NCBI RefSeq assembly: GCF_014905175.1
Contig: NC_057789.1
Coordinates: forward strand, 4,030,001-4,094,000
DNA length: 64,000 bases
Source of the DNA: Aphidius gifuensis
Lineage: Eukaryota; Arthropoda; Insecta; Hymenoptera; Braconidae
Direction of reading: 5' to 3'
The notes beneath the pieces are model-generated. The model was given only the letters and a program-made list of their open reading frames with translations, was not told where the DNA came from and ran no database searches. A program made the translations under genes and the position numbers. Below, piece after piece: positions 35,779 through 48,300 of this stretch (its first letter is position 1; each line of letters opens with the position of its first letter).

Positions 35779-37491
35779 TCAATTGTTTTCATTTTTATCA
35801 AATTTTTGTCTTAAAAATTTGAGACCTGCTGATATTTTATCATCGTCTAAAGTTTGATTGTCAGTATTTAATGATGATGATGGTGGTGGTGGTGGTACAG
35901 CTGGTAGAGGTATATCAAAAACAGAATCAACATTAATACTTGGAGGTGGCATTGGTCCAATGATATCAGAATCATCACTGTCTTCATCATCATCACTAGC
36001 TTCAGCTATCACAGCATTTTGTGGACAAAATAATTGACTTGAAATTGTAGAATTAATTGATGGTGGTGGAACTGAACGAAGTATTTCAATAGGAGGAATA
36101 AGTACAGGATTTGAAGAATCAAATGAAGTGACAGTTGAAGGTGGTGGAACAGGTCCAACAAAATTTGAATCAATTTCATCATCAGATTGTTCTTCTTTAC
36201 TTTGACATTCCCACATATCTGTTGGTTCTGGTCCACCAGTATTTATTCTAATTGGATCAATTGTACTATTATCACTTGTGATAATTTGATTGTGCCTTGT
36301 TGCCTTCAAGTGTCCTCCACTTTTAAAATTATCATAAACTGGAGCAAATTCATTTAATCTATCTTTTCGACGTTTATGAATCCATTCTTCTTGTGATAAT
36401 TCACGGAATTTTGGACGTTTACCAAGTAGTTCACCAAATGCTTTGACTTTGTCTTCAATTTCTATCAAAGAATTTTTTTCATTTGGTTCTTTAGACTTTT
36501 TAGAATCATCAGCTATGGCAATTGGACTTTCTAATAATTTTACATCTTCTAAATGTTTTGGAGGTTCTTCTTTTTCTGCTGCTTCTTCTTCTTCTTCTGG
36601 TTCTGCTGGTAAACCAGCTCTTATTCTTTTTCTTATTCTTGCAGCTTTTAAACGATTATTTTCAATTTTTTCTTTTAATTCTTTTGTTTCCAACATTTCT
36701 TTTTGTTTTTGCTCAGTTTCTTTTCTTAATTTTAATAAATTTTCTTGTTGCTTTTTACGTTCTTCATCGTCTTGTGAAAATGCATAATATCCAACACCAT
36801 GAGTTCTTGCTTCATCAAATAATATATCTTGATAATGTATATCAGGTTTATGAGATAATTTTTCAGTTTGTTCTTCCCATTTTTTTCTCATTAATTCAAT
36901 TTCTGTTTCATTTGGTGGAGCAATAAAATCTGGCTGTTGTTGTTCATCATCTTGCTTATTTATTGCAGCATCTTCAGGTGGTTCATTGACAACTTCTTGC
37001 TTTACCAAATTGTCTTTTTCTTTCATTTTAGGAAGATCTCGTCTCAGACACCTTCTTGTTCTGCCAAAACAATCAGTATAATCTATCCAATCTTCCTCAG
37101 GATCAGAATTAACATCATCATCATCATAATCATCATCATTATAAACTTCATCTTCAGACTCTGATTTATTTGAAAAATCTACTAAATACATCTGATCTTT
37201 ATCACCATTTTTCTTTAATTTTTCATACAATCTTGATTTTGCTTCCAACATGTATTTTGATTTTTTTAATGTACTTACATCTTCTAGTTCAATTGGATCA
37301 TCATTTTTATCATCTTTTTTTTCTTTTTTAATTGTTTTTTTTTTACTTTTTATTTTTGGCTTTAATGTTGTTTTTGTTGTATCACTTGTTGATGATTTTG
37401 CATCATCAATTTCAGCTTTTTTTCTAAGCAACTCTGCTTTTAAACCAATTAATGATGAATAATTTACACTTATTTTTTTTGAATTATTCAT
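35779..37491 (-). CDS. CCDC174: CCDC174-like nuclear coiled-coil protein
   Basis: A single uninterrupted coding exon, 570 residues. CCDC174 is a nuclear protein linked to the exon-junction complex and mRNA splicing. The family N-terminus is visible (VNYSSLIGLKAELLRKKAE), then KSKYMLEAKSRLYEKL, the acidic stretch before DWIDYTDCFGRTRRCLRRDL, and ARTHGVGYYAFSQDDEERK. A charged coiled coil follows (about residues 240-300) with KAARIRKRIRAGLPAEPEEEEE. A conserved block WIHKRRKDRLNEFAPVYDNF comes near residue 380, then Pro-rich low complexity (GPVPPPS and GPMPPPS repeats). It is divergent from CDCA3. A minus-strand AATAAA at about 35739-35734 and a plus-strand AATAAA of Nse1 at 35675-35680 show the two 3' ends nearly meet. 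Confidence 0.9.
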   Translation of the reverse strand: MNNSKKISVNYSSLIGLKAELLRKKAEIDDAKSSTSDTTKTTLKPKIKSKKKTIKKEKKDDKNDDPIELEDVSTLKKSKYMLEAKSRLYEKLKKNGDKDQMYLVDFSNKSESEDEVYNDDDYDDDDVNSDPEEDWIDYTDCFGRTRRCLRRDLPKMKEKDNLVKQEVVNEPPEDAAINKQDDEQQQPDFIAPPNETEIELMRKKWEEQTEKLSHKPDIHYQDILFDEARTHGVGYYAFSQDDEERKKQQENLLKLRKETEQKQKEMLETKELKEKIENNRLKAARIRKRIRAGLPAEPEEEEEAAEKEEPPKHLEDVKLLESPIAIADDSKKSKEPNEKNSLIEIEDKVKAFGELLGKRPKFRELSQEEWIHKRRKDRLNEFAPVYDNFKSGGHLKATRHNQIITSDNSTIDPIRINTGGPEPTDMWECQSKEEQSDDEIDSNFVGPVPPPSTVTSFDSSNPVLIPPIEILRSVPPPSINSTISSQLFCPQNAVIAEASDDDEDSDDSDIIGPMPPPSINVDSVFDIPLPAVPPPPPSSSLNTDNQTLDDDKISAGLKFLRQKFDKNENN

Positions 37492-38053
37492 TATTAAACA
37501 ATATAATTATCATTTAAACAATAACAAAATAATATTTACAACCTCTCTCTGGTATGTTTTTGTTATTGTTGTTGTTATTATTATTAATATTGTTATTAAC
37601 AAGTGCAAGTATAAATCTAAGCCAGAAGAAAGCAGCACCGAATGGAGCAAATGGTTTTTCTAATTTTCAATTGGCTGAAAAATATAAAATGGCGTTTATT
37701 AACGCAAAGAGAGAGGAACGCAAGGAATCGGAATTCTGTTTTTTTTTATTTTTATTTGTGTAAAATAAAACAATTGTAAATACGTTGAAGTTTTAAAAGT
37801 TGAGTAGGCTTTTAATAATAAACTCTACTAGTAAGCAAGTTTTTTTTTAAATTAAATTATCAATAAATAAATTAAAAGTTTTCTAAATTTATTAAATGTT
37901 TATTGTTGATAAACAAATGTAAAAATAATTATTATAATTATTTGTTGTAGATTGATAAACACATTGTGCATGTAGACAAGAAAAACCGTTACAAACTGGA
38001 ATAAATTAACAAATAGTTTCTCTTATAAATTGATTTGATAAAAGACAATTAAC
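37492..38053. promoter_or_regulatory. Shared divergent promoter of CCDC174 and CDCA3
   Basis: A region of about 560 bp lies between two divergent start codons. AAAATGGCG lies at 37686-37694, followed by a GAGAGA run (about 37706). The rest is AT-rich. A bidirectional promoter is inferred from the arrangement. Confidence 0.5.
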
Positions 38054-39487
38054 ATGGGTAATTACACAAGTAAAATATTTTCTTATAATGGTGATAAGAG
38101 TGATGATTCATCAAGGATTGAGGCTAATTTACAAGATGATAAATTAATTAAAAATCAAATGTGTACTCCTGTTAATCAATCTAAAAAAATTATGATTGAT
38201 CCAAGATCAGCATCAAGTGGTATTGCCAGAACTCCAATTGAGGTATTTTATTTTTTATGTATTTAATATTGATTTAATAATTACATGATTGTAATTTAAT
38301 TATTGTTATTTATTATTTTTTTTAAGTCATCAACAACACCAGTAGTACCTCGTTATGTTGCCAAGGCATTGCCTAAGCATCTTCATACTAAAAAATATCT
38401 TGAAACTGATTTTGACAACATTGAATCAAGTCCAGTGACTAGAACAATTCCTGATCCAAGATCACCAAATATTGATCAACAACGTACTCCAATTGTTGTT
38501 AAACCAGTGACAAATTACATCAGTCCAATTGTCATTGTAAAAGAGGGATCAAATGAATTAACACCAGATTTAAAAACCATTGATCCAAGATCACCAGCAA
38601 TAGCATTTGACAGAACACCAATTTTAAAATCAAATACATTTGATTATTTATCATCTGATAAACATGAAACTTCAATTGATTTAAAAAATATTAATTCAAA
38701 TATTACAATGTCATATTGTGAAACTAAAGATGAAATGAATATATCTGAGATTCAAGCACTACCAGAAATAAATACTAAAAAACCAGTTAATTTGGTTGAT
38801 CGTTTAAATGTTTCTGATATTGTTGATAATACATCTCAAATTAATAATAATTCATGTGACAGTATTTGTTCAGATGACAGTATTTATGAAGAACAAATAA
38901 CTGTTATTCCAAATTTAAAATCATCCAAAAAAGATCCAATGATTGATGATACTATTGATGAAGAATCACTTGATAATAAATTGAAAGAAAAAGAAGATGT
39001 TACTAAAGACGTTAAAGTTGCTGAAGAAATTGTAGGAAAAATTCGTGTTTGGAGAGATTCAACATCACCACAACCAACTGAAATTATTCCAAGTGAAGCT
39101 ATCAAAAATTCACAAGAAATTATTATTGAATTTGATGACAATAGTATTCTTTCATCAACAAAAACAGATGTTACTAAATTGTCAATTGCTGAGGATAATA
39201 TTAACAATCAAATTGTTAAAACACATAAAGTTAAATCTTCAAAAAAAGATATTAAAACAATTATTGATGATATTAAAGATGAAGCACCAAAATGTCGTAC
39301 ACCACTTGGTAACAGATCAAATAATACAAAATCAATTGAACTTGGTAAATCACCTCATCAATTTTTAAGAAATAAAGCATTAAGTAATCATCAACAAGAA
39401 AATACACCACCAAATGCCAAAAGATTTAGAGGTAAAAATTCAACAAATGCAACAACATGGGATCCAGATATGTCTATCATTATTTAA
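38054..39487 (+). CDS. CDCA3: Cell division cycle-associated protein 3 (CDCA3/Tome-1-like)
   Basis: Two exons, 38054-38242 and 38327-39487, 449 residues. In vertebrates CDCA3 is an F-box-like adaptor that promotes mitotic entry. The signature DPRS..RTPI motif occurs three times (IDPRSASSGIARTPIE, PDPRSPNIDQQRTPI, IDPRSPAIAFDRTPI; about residues 49-64, 96-111, 134-149). The C-terminal family block RTPLGNRSNN..LGKSPHQFL..NTPPNAKRFR is also present. MGNYTSK at the start fits an N-myristoylation signal. The middle is disordered and acidic, longer than the vertebrate protein (about 270 residues). It lies divergent to CCDC174 and converges on RBM48. The gene assignment is strong on motifs; no enzymatic domain is expected. 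Confidence 0.85.
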
Positions 39488-39785
39488 TCAATTTTGTATT
39501 CTTATTTTAATTTTTTTTTTGATGCATGACAGAGTGCTTGACAATTAGTTTAATTTTCATTTTGATTTGTTGTTGTAACCAGTGCCAACTTGACGACTGA
39601 ATTTTAATTTTTTTTTTTTTTTAAATCAACAACAGCTTTGTTGTTTTATTGAATGAAAATTCATAACAATCAATTTTTTTTTTTTGTACTTTAAATGATT
39701 TAAGATATTTATTCAATAATCATACACTATGAATAAATGTTTTTTTTTTTAAACAAATAAATAATGTAAAAATAAAAAATATATA

Positions 39786-41190
39786 TTAATTTTTGTTTTT
39801 ATTTAAATTTTGTTGCATTGCTTCACGAATTGATGATTTTGCTAGTTTTATTGATGACTGAAGATCATTGATAGGTTCTATTAAACTTGTGGTACTAAAA
39901 GGGAAAAAGAATAACATTAATAACAATTGAAAAATAATTTAAATTTATTTTTAAACTTTACCTTGGATTTTTAATGATTATTCTTTTTTTTGTATTATCA
40001 ATATTTGATAATATTTTAATATTAATTCCACTATCAACTTTTTTAATAGCTTGATAAACATTTGTATTTTTATTTTCATTAATTTGTTTATTTATGGGAT
40101 TTGTTAATTTCATTGTGTCTATTAATTTTGGTCGAATTACTTTGACAGTTGGTGTGCTATGAAAATGTCGACCTTTGTAATTTTTAACATCAGAAGATTC
40201 CGATTTTTTTGTTATTTCTGGAAATGTGCAGTTGCTTGAAGTACCTGGAAGACTTGGTTCAGTAACAGGTCGTGGATCAATTGGTGTTGGGATACCATGA
40301 TTTATTGAAGAAAATGTTTCACCAGGATATTGTTTAGACAATCTGTCTTCAGTCAATGGAAGTGTTGGATATTTTTTTTGTCTATGATACTGAGCTCTAT
40401 AATTAAAATAAAAACAATTATTAATTTGATTAAAATAATGTTAACAATTAATGATAATTACTTGGGTTTAAATTCATTTGTTTGTAAATTAATTGAATCT
40501 TGTTGATTTCTTTTGATTCTCATAGCAACTTCTCTGTTTCTTTGAATTAATTTTTGTCTTGTTTCAGCAATTGTTTCTAATTCTGGTGCATAAAAAACAT
40601 GAAGAATACCTCCAAAAAAATTTTTACCATCTAAAAAACGTTTTGCTATTCTGAAAATTATAGAAATAAAAAACATACTGTCAAATTGTCTTTGATTAAT
40701 GATAAATTAAAAATATTTACCTTGCACTTTGAATTCTTTCATATCGTAAATGAAATGTATCAGTAAATTCTTCTGATGGATAATCAGGAAGATGTTCAAT
40801 TAATTTAATAACACCATAAGGTGCAGAAATTCTTTCAACGTCATCTTTCAAATTAACTTTTGGCACACCGCAAATAATAATATGTTGAGACTCATCATTG
40901 ATTGTATAAACCTGTCAACCACTCTAAATTGTCAAGGAAACGTACTAATTTCACAATAATAAATTATTATTAATATAACAATTGAAAAAAAAAAAAAAAA
41001 CAATTTTCAAAATGCTTTATAAATAATATTAAAAATATATCTAAATTTTTATTTGAGTAGGATACAATGCTACCTTGACAGCTGTCAATTTTTTTCCTTG
41101 TCTATAAAGTGGTCTTGTTTTGCATACTTCTTTCTTGACATGGTGCTCCAATTTCACCACTTTTGTTGGCTCGTTTGTTGTCATATCCAT
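39786..41190 (-). CDS. RBM48: RNA-binding protein 48 (RBM48)
   Basis: Five exons in transcript order: 41190-41074, 40911-40721, 40650-40462, 40396-39962, 39894-39786; phases agree, 346 residues. RBM48 works with ARMC7 in minor (U12) spliceosome function. The family start VCKTRPLYRQGKKLTAVKVY is followed by an RRM (about 40-130: QHIIICGVPKV, YGVIKLIEHLPDYPSEEFTD, ARIAKRFLDGKNFFGGILHV) and the diagnostic block YAPELETIAETRQKLIQRNRE. The C-terminal half is basic and disordered, with HFHSTPTVKVIRPKLIDTM. It is divergent from PINK1 with a 600-bp shared upstream region and convergent with CDCA3 (298 bp between stops). Confidence 0.92.
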
Positions 41191-41803
41191 TATCTAAACA
41201 TAAACATATTTAAATTGTTATTATAACCTCAAAAATAAATAAACAAACAAACAAATTACTTGTAAAAAAAAATTCAAACAATTACCGTTTTATTTATTAT
41301 AAATAATATTGTTGTATTAACCAGCTAAATTTATAATTAATAATTACTTATAGGTAATAGGTATAGAAAATAATTTTAAATAAATTAATTTAATAAAACG
41401 ACAGAAACATGGAATTTGAATTTCGCTATTCTTCTCTGTCTCTCTCCTTTTTTTCTCTGTCTCTCTCTTCTTTATCTATCTATCAATAAATAAAAAATAA
41501 ATGTGGTTTTTTTTTTTTTTTTGGTTCCGTTAGTCTAGAATCTACAGATGATACCAGAATACCAGATGATCGCAAATATCGTCAGTAATATTCAGTGATA
41601 TTTTACGTGACGCAGTTGTTAATTGCATATATGTAAAGGTATAATAATGAGTAAAAAAAAAACTTGATTAATTATTTTTATGATAATAAAAAATATTGTT
41701 TTATAATAGAATAAATATTAACAGTTATTGAATCATACTGAAGGGGTTATTTTATGATATTGGGCTTGCCCGTTGGGCATTATCAGCCCAAGAACAATCA
41801 GGC
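41191..41803. promoter_or_regulatory. Shared divergent promoter of RBM48 and PINK1
   Basis: About 610 bp separates the divergent starts. A CT-rich run lies at 41430-41480 and a TGACG half-site in TTACGTGACGCAG at about 41603-41615. A more complex patch (41525-41625) stands between poly-T tracts and is the likely core. No TATA element was identified. Confidence 0.45.
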
Positions 41804-43985
41804 ATGTCAATTCGCATAATTGCACAGCGTATTGCTCAAAATGGTCGTTATATTTTTAATGCTCTACGTAATAACGAGTCAAACTGTACAAAAAACAATA
41901 CAAGACCCCAACTTGTCAAAATACACGTTGGGCAAGTAGGTAAGTGTCATTCAATTGTTGAAATTTTTTAAAATTATCATGATAAATATTTTAATATTAA
42001 TATTTTAGATAAATCCCTGGGCCCATTGCCTCAGGGTAATGTCACCAACAATGTCACTAAATCTGTCACCAATAGTGTCAGTAGTGGTACAACACATCTT
42101 GGATATTTTGGTGCTCAAGCAAGAAGATTATTTGTTGATAGTATTTTAAAACGTGTTACAAATAGTCTTGCTTCTGATTTACGAAGAAAAGCATGTCGTC
42201 GATTAATGGGTGGTGATTCAGCACCATTTTTTGCACTTGTTGGTGTATCATTAGCATCTGGTACTGGAATATTAACAAAAGATGATGAACTTGAAGGTGT
42301 TTGTTGGGAAATTAGAGTATGTTTTGTTTTTTTAAATTTAAATAATCATAAAAATATATGATCATTGATTGATTGATTAATTTATAATAATTACAGGAAG
42401 CTGTATCAAAAATGCAATGGACAAAACCATCAAATGATCGTAATTATGAAAATTCAATAAATACTTTATCAACAAGTTTAAAAAATTTTATAATTGGTCC
42501 ACTAATATCAAAAGGATGTTCAGCTGTTGTATATGCATCACGTCTTAAAGAACAATCACAGCTAATATCATCACCAGATGTACCAATAATTGAAACAGAT
42601 AATGAAGAGCTATCGAAATTTCCATATGCATTAAAAATGATGTTTAATTATGATGCTGAATCAAATGCATTGACAATACTAAAAGCAATGTATCGTGAAA
42701 CAGTACCAGCACGTAATTATCATCAAGCTGATGAAATTGCTGATTGGGAAAAAAGAATGGCTAATAATAAACGTGTATTACCACCTCATTCAAATATTGT
42801 TGATATGTATTTTGTATTTGCTGATCGTGTTCCAATGCTACCGGGCTCAACAAAAATTTATCCAGATGCATTACCATCACGACTTAATCCAGAAGGATCA
42901 GGAAGAAATATGAGTCTTTTTTTATTAATGAAAAGATATGATTTGACTCTTAAAGAATATTTAAATAATCATACAATAAATATACGTGAATCAATATTAT
43001 TATTTGCACAGCTATTAGAAGGTATTGCTCATATGAATACTAATGGTATTGCACATAGAGATTTAAAAACAGATAATATACTTCTTGATACAACTGATGA
43101 TACTGATAATTGTCCATCATTATCAATAACTGATTTTGGATGTTGTTTAGCTGATAAAAATCATGGTCTTTATTTACCATATAATTCTCATGATGTTGAT
43201 AAAGGTGGTAATGCAGCATTAATGGCACCAGAAGTATTTAATGCTGAACCTGGTCCATTTACTAAAATTAATTATACTAAAGCTGATCTTTGGACTGCTG
43301 GAACAATTGCATATGAATTATTTGGAATGAAAAATCCATTTTATGGAAATTTTAAAGATAAACCATTGTTGCATAATCATAATTATTGTGATGCTGATTT
43401 ACCAGATCTTCCTGATGGTGTACCATCAATTATTTCTGCTCTTGTTAAAAATATACTTTCTAAAAGTCTTTACAAGGTATAATTGCATTATTTTATTATT
43501 GTTTAACATGTGTTTAGTATGTTTTAAAACAATTTTTTTTTTTTTTAGCGATTGAGTGTTGAATTGGCATCAACAATTATGCATCTACATCTGTGGGCTC
43601 CAAGTTCTTGGTTCAATAAGCAAAATAAATTACCATCAAGTGATGAAGTTTGTATTTTTTTTATCCAAGTTTTTCTAATAATTATTTTAAATTTTGTATA
43701 TTAATTTCTTAATTTGTTTTAAAGATTCTTCAATGGCTTTTGTGTCTTACAACAAAAGTACTTTGTGAAGGTCGACAAATAATGATATTTAATGATAAAA
43801 AGACAAAATCAAGCAATGACAATATATCAGGACCACCAATGTTTCAAAGAACAATATCATCATCAGTTTGTGGTCGACGAACAATGCCTGAATATCAATT
43901 AATTGCAAACTTTTTAACTCGTGTTAGTCTTGCAAATGTACACGAAGGCTTAAAATGGATTAAAAAAAATACATCAATTAATTGA
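41804..43985 (+). CDS. Pink1: PINK1, mitochondrial serine/threonine kinase
   Basis: Five exons: 41804-41939, 42009-42316, 42397-43476, 43549-43647, 43725-43985; phases agree, 627 residues. PINK1 senses mitochondrial damage and phosphorylates ubiquitin and Parkin. The N-terminus SIRIIAQRIAQNGRYIFNAL is an amphipathic mitochondrial targeting sequence. A hydrophobic segment FFALVGVSLASGTGI matches the transmembrane/PARL cleavage region. Kinase parts: glycine-loop region IGPLISKGCSAVVYASRL, lysine in YALKMM, catalytic HRDLKTDN at about 368, DFG in ITDFGCCLAD, then the APE-like MAPEVF. Family inserts are present (PPHSNIVDMYFVFADRVP). The C-terminal extension KWI..N is complete. All catalytic residues are present, so the kinase should be active. 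Confidence 0.96.
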
Positions 43986-44400
43986 AAAAAAAAAAGAAAA
44001 AGTTAATTGATTAGTTTTATTAATTTTTTTCTTTCAAGTAGGCTTTACTAAATTTAATAATAATAAGGAATGTTTATTGATCAATTCGAAATATATTTTC
44101 AATTAGTTTATTATTTTCAAATTTATTTTTTCGAAATACAATTTTAATGTCAACATAATTATATTCTTGGCATATTGACGATTCAATTTATTTATTAACA
44201 AATCAAATTACTTGATAATTTATTAATCATTTTGGTGAAAGGAAATCATTATGATAATACCTGAAAATTAAAAGAAAAAAAATTTATGAAATATTGATAA
44301 TGTTGCTGCTTAATGTATATATAAATAATAAATATTAAAAAAATAAAAATAATAAAGCTTGTATATAGACATGAAAAAAAGAAAATATATTTATTAACTT

Positions 44401-44873
44401 TTATTTTTTTGGTCCAATATTTTCATTGCTCGTTGGTTTAACACATGTTTGTAATTTAAATTTAACCTCATCTAAATCAAGTTTTTTAATATCAGTTAAA
44501 TCATCAAGAAATATTAAAAATTCATCATAATCAATAGCACTTTTTTGAAATTGAAAAAAACATAAAAATGCATCGGTTGTTGTAACACGTGACATATCAA
44601 TAACTTTTGCTGATAAAAACCATTTATTTAATTGTGAAAATGCAAGTAGATAAATATCAATAATATCAGCAATTGGATGAGCTTGACAAAAAGCTATTGA
44701 GAAAATAATAATTACACATGATTATATATAGAAAAAATATATTCACAAATCAAATAAATGTCTTGATTTTTTTTTTATATTAAATTAATTTATTATTAAA
44801 AACCTTCAAACATTGTTCTCAAGGGCACAATACGAATACGTTTTTCTCTTTCTGAGTCATTTGTACTTGTCAT
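44401..44873 (-). CDS. Small p25-alpha/TPPP-like protein
   Basis: Two exons in transcript order: 44873-44804 and 44693-44401, 120 residues. The order of elements resembles the core of the p25-alpha (tubulin polymerisation-promoting) domain: LNKWFLSAKVIDMSRVTTTD matches the family's pattern of K-x-V-x-D-x-x-x-V-T-x-T-D. AIDYDEFLIFLDDLTD matches the EF-hand-like INYEEF segment. The N-terminus MTSTNDSEREKRIRIVPLR is short. If correct, it would bind microtubules. The similarity is partial and the usual C-terminal part is missing, so it may be a divergent or reduced member. It sits in the same direction as haspin, 450 bp after the haspin stop, and converges on PINK1. Confidence 0.5.
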
Positions 44874-45322
44874 TTTGTGCTTTTTATTTTTTTAAAAATT
44901 TACATTAATTAACTAAATTTAAACATTTTTAATTTTTCTTTTTAACGTACATGTTTTTGTTTGTTTTGTATTTCAAAAAAATTAAAAAAAAACAAAGGAC
45001 TATAATTTCTATAAATGTTTATTTATTATTTAAACTGATATCATTTCAGTAAAAAAAGAAAAAGTTTTTAATAATTTACAAAAATACTAAATTAATAATA
45101 AACTATTATTATTATTTTTTTTTTTTCTTATAAAAAATATATATTTTGTACTTTTGTATCTTATTTTGATGAAAATGAGACTTGCACTATTTTAGCTTGT
45201 TCAAGTGGCAATGTGTAATGAGTTATTTAATTGATTTTTATTTTTTTTTTAAACCACTAAAATACAGCTAAGATAATTGCAAAATAACTTGATTATATAT
45301 TTTAATTTACAGATATTAAGTA

Positions 45323-48300
45323 TTAAACATGAAAACGTTTTAGACCCATTAAATTATATTCAGTTATAAAATGATATGAACTTTCATAATTTAATATTTG
45401 ATCTTTTAATTGTTGAATTTTTTCAATAGCTTTTTTATGAACTTTAGTTGTTGATTTTTTATAACGAACAGCTGTTAACATTTTATCAAGAGTATAATGT
45501 AGCCAAAGAATATTTGTACTTGGTTCATATCTTTTCCAATCATTTTCAAGTTTAGCTTTCATTAATCTGTAAACATCAAATTGATATTCACCAACAGCTG
45601 TGAATAATGATGGATCAAGTGATAGATCATTGTACATACTGCATCCTTTGTGAGTTATTCTTGATAATGTAAAATCAATAATTGATACCTAAATAATAAT
45701 AAAAAATAATATTTAATAATTGCAAAAGAAACAAATAAAATAAATAATAAAAAACATTTTTAACTTACTTTAATTCCTTGACATGAATATTGAAACTCTT
45801 CATCATCAAATTTATAATACATAATTGTTTCTTTTGTTTTTGAAATTAATATATTACCCCAGTGCATATCACGATGTTCAAAATTTAATGATTTTTCACC
45901 AACTGCTAGAGTCAATGCAATTTGTATAAATACAGATAATGCCTCAGTTGCATTTTGAAATATAAAAGCTTCTAAATCTTGTCCACCATTACCAAGTTCA
46001 AGTGATATATATAATTGTTCATCAGTAAACATACTTGGACAATCATTTTCAGATGTTTTTTCTTCATCATATTTATTCCATAAATCAATTAATTTATTTG
46101 GATATTTACCAATTAAACATTTAATACTTTTAACTTCACAAAAACCACTTGTTTTATAATTATCATTAAATCTTAATTTATGTAATTCTTCAGCAATTAT
46201 TATTTCTGATAATATTTCATTATATTTTTTTTGTGGTTCACCATTAACTAATTTATTTCCTTCAATTGGTATTATTTTAATAACAGATGTATCATTTTTA
46301 TTATTATAAATAAATACTTCACCATAAACACCTTCACCAATTTTACGACAATTTTTAATATAATTATCTGTATAACATGTTGATATTGGTATGAAATCAT
46401 CTTGTTGACAACGTTTAAATACAATTTCACGTGCTTTTCTTGGTGAATTTGGAATAATTGTATTTGTATCAATATTTGTAACACGAGGATTATAAATTGT
46501 TGTTCTTCTTGGTTGTAAAATAACAGATGTTTTTCTTTTATTTAAAGTTGATAATTTTTTATATTTATTTGATGAGTCAGGGAGACACTTGGTATTATTA
46601 TCATCATCATCATCATCAACATCATCTTCTTCATCATCCTCATCATCTTCATTCAATGATTCAATCATTTTTCTACTTGTAAATATATCATCTGCTGATT
46701 TTTTTATTGTACTCATTCTGTGTTCATTCTGCATATTATAAACATCAACAACACTTTGTCTCCATTTTTTTCCTTTGCCAAAACCCATTTTGTTAATATC
46801 CTGTTTTTTATTATTTATTTGATTTAATATTGATAATGATCTTGCCCATTGTTTACCAGGTTTTAAATACAATACTTTACAATCATTATCATCATTGTCT
46901 TGATCTATTTCTTGAACTTCTTCAATAGACACTATGTCATTTACATTGTCAATTTTATCTTCATCTTCTTCAGGCATTTTAAAGTATACAGATTTTTTAT
47001 TTCGTGGATTATCTCTTTTTCTGTTTGATATTCTAACTGAATCATTCAACCTTTCTAAAAGCACAATTGGTAATTTTTCTGATGTTGTGTTATTTAATTT
47101 ATTCAATGATTTTACATCAACACTTTTATTTAATTCATTATTTTCAACATCTACATTAGCTAATTTTATTGATGATTTATTTCTATTTTTATTTATTTCT
47201 TCCTCATTTGGAGTATCATTTATTTTTACTGAAAACTTTATTGATTTTTTATTTTTTTTTAATTCTTTCTCAGCTGATTTATCATTTATTTTTATTGATG
47301 ATTTTTTTGTTTTATTTAATTCACTAGTATTTTCATTATTTTCTTCAAATACTTCATCGTATATATTTTCATTGCTTGCATTTAGACCCAGGTCAAATGC
47401 ATACGAATTAATTGGACTTTTAGTTGGTGATTTTTTAGTTTTATCTTTCATTGTATTATCATGATTTGATTCATCATTAAATTTTGATTTATTTTTACTT
47501 AATTCCATTATTTCTTCATTTGAATAATTTCTTATTTTTATGAATTTTTTATTTTTAACTTCACTTACAATTATATCATCTTCCTCAAATGAATTATATT
47601 TTTTAATTAATAATTTTTTTGATGTATTTTTCTTTAACCTACTGACATTATTATCATCTTCATCATTATCTAGATTTATTATATTATTGTATGATTCATT
47701 TGCTGTTGTGTCATTGATATTTTCATCAAATGATTTATCAAATGTTTCATCATGTGATTGGTCAGTTGTTTTAACAGGTGATTGTTTTAATAAATCATCA
47801 AAATCATTCATTCTTGAGTATGAATTTCTAAGATTCATTACTGTTGATGTTGATGATGTTTCGTCATACTCAATTGGCAAATCTTGAGAGCTATCTGATT
47901 GTATTGAATCACTGCTGTTGTTTGTTGATAATAAATCTTGTGTATTATTTGTTGTTGAAAAATATTCATGATCAGTTAGAGACAAGGGGTGAGTATTATT
48001 CAACGCTAATGAACCAGCACTGTTAATTAATGCTGATGATTGGTTCGTGATATTTTTCATTGATGATAATACATCATCACTTTCATTTGGATAATCTTGA
48101 GAACTTTCTAATGGCACTGCTGATAAATTATCAGTGTTATTTATTTCTGATGAATAATCATGAGTATTGGCAACAGTATTTTCATTATTGTATGATGAAT
48201 TTTCGGTATTTTCTAAGCCTAATGATTCATCATCTTCATCATTATCACTCTCTTCGTTAATTTGATATTGTTTTTGAGAACTTTCCAATGGCACTGCTGA

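Noticed and set aside
41990..42100. Repeated NVTNNVTKSVTNSVSSG in PINK1 as a possible misassembly
   Set aside because: The repeats are short, imperfect and in frame; the flanking exon phases fit, so it is read as a natural low-complexity insert after the targeting sequence.
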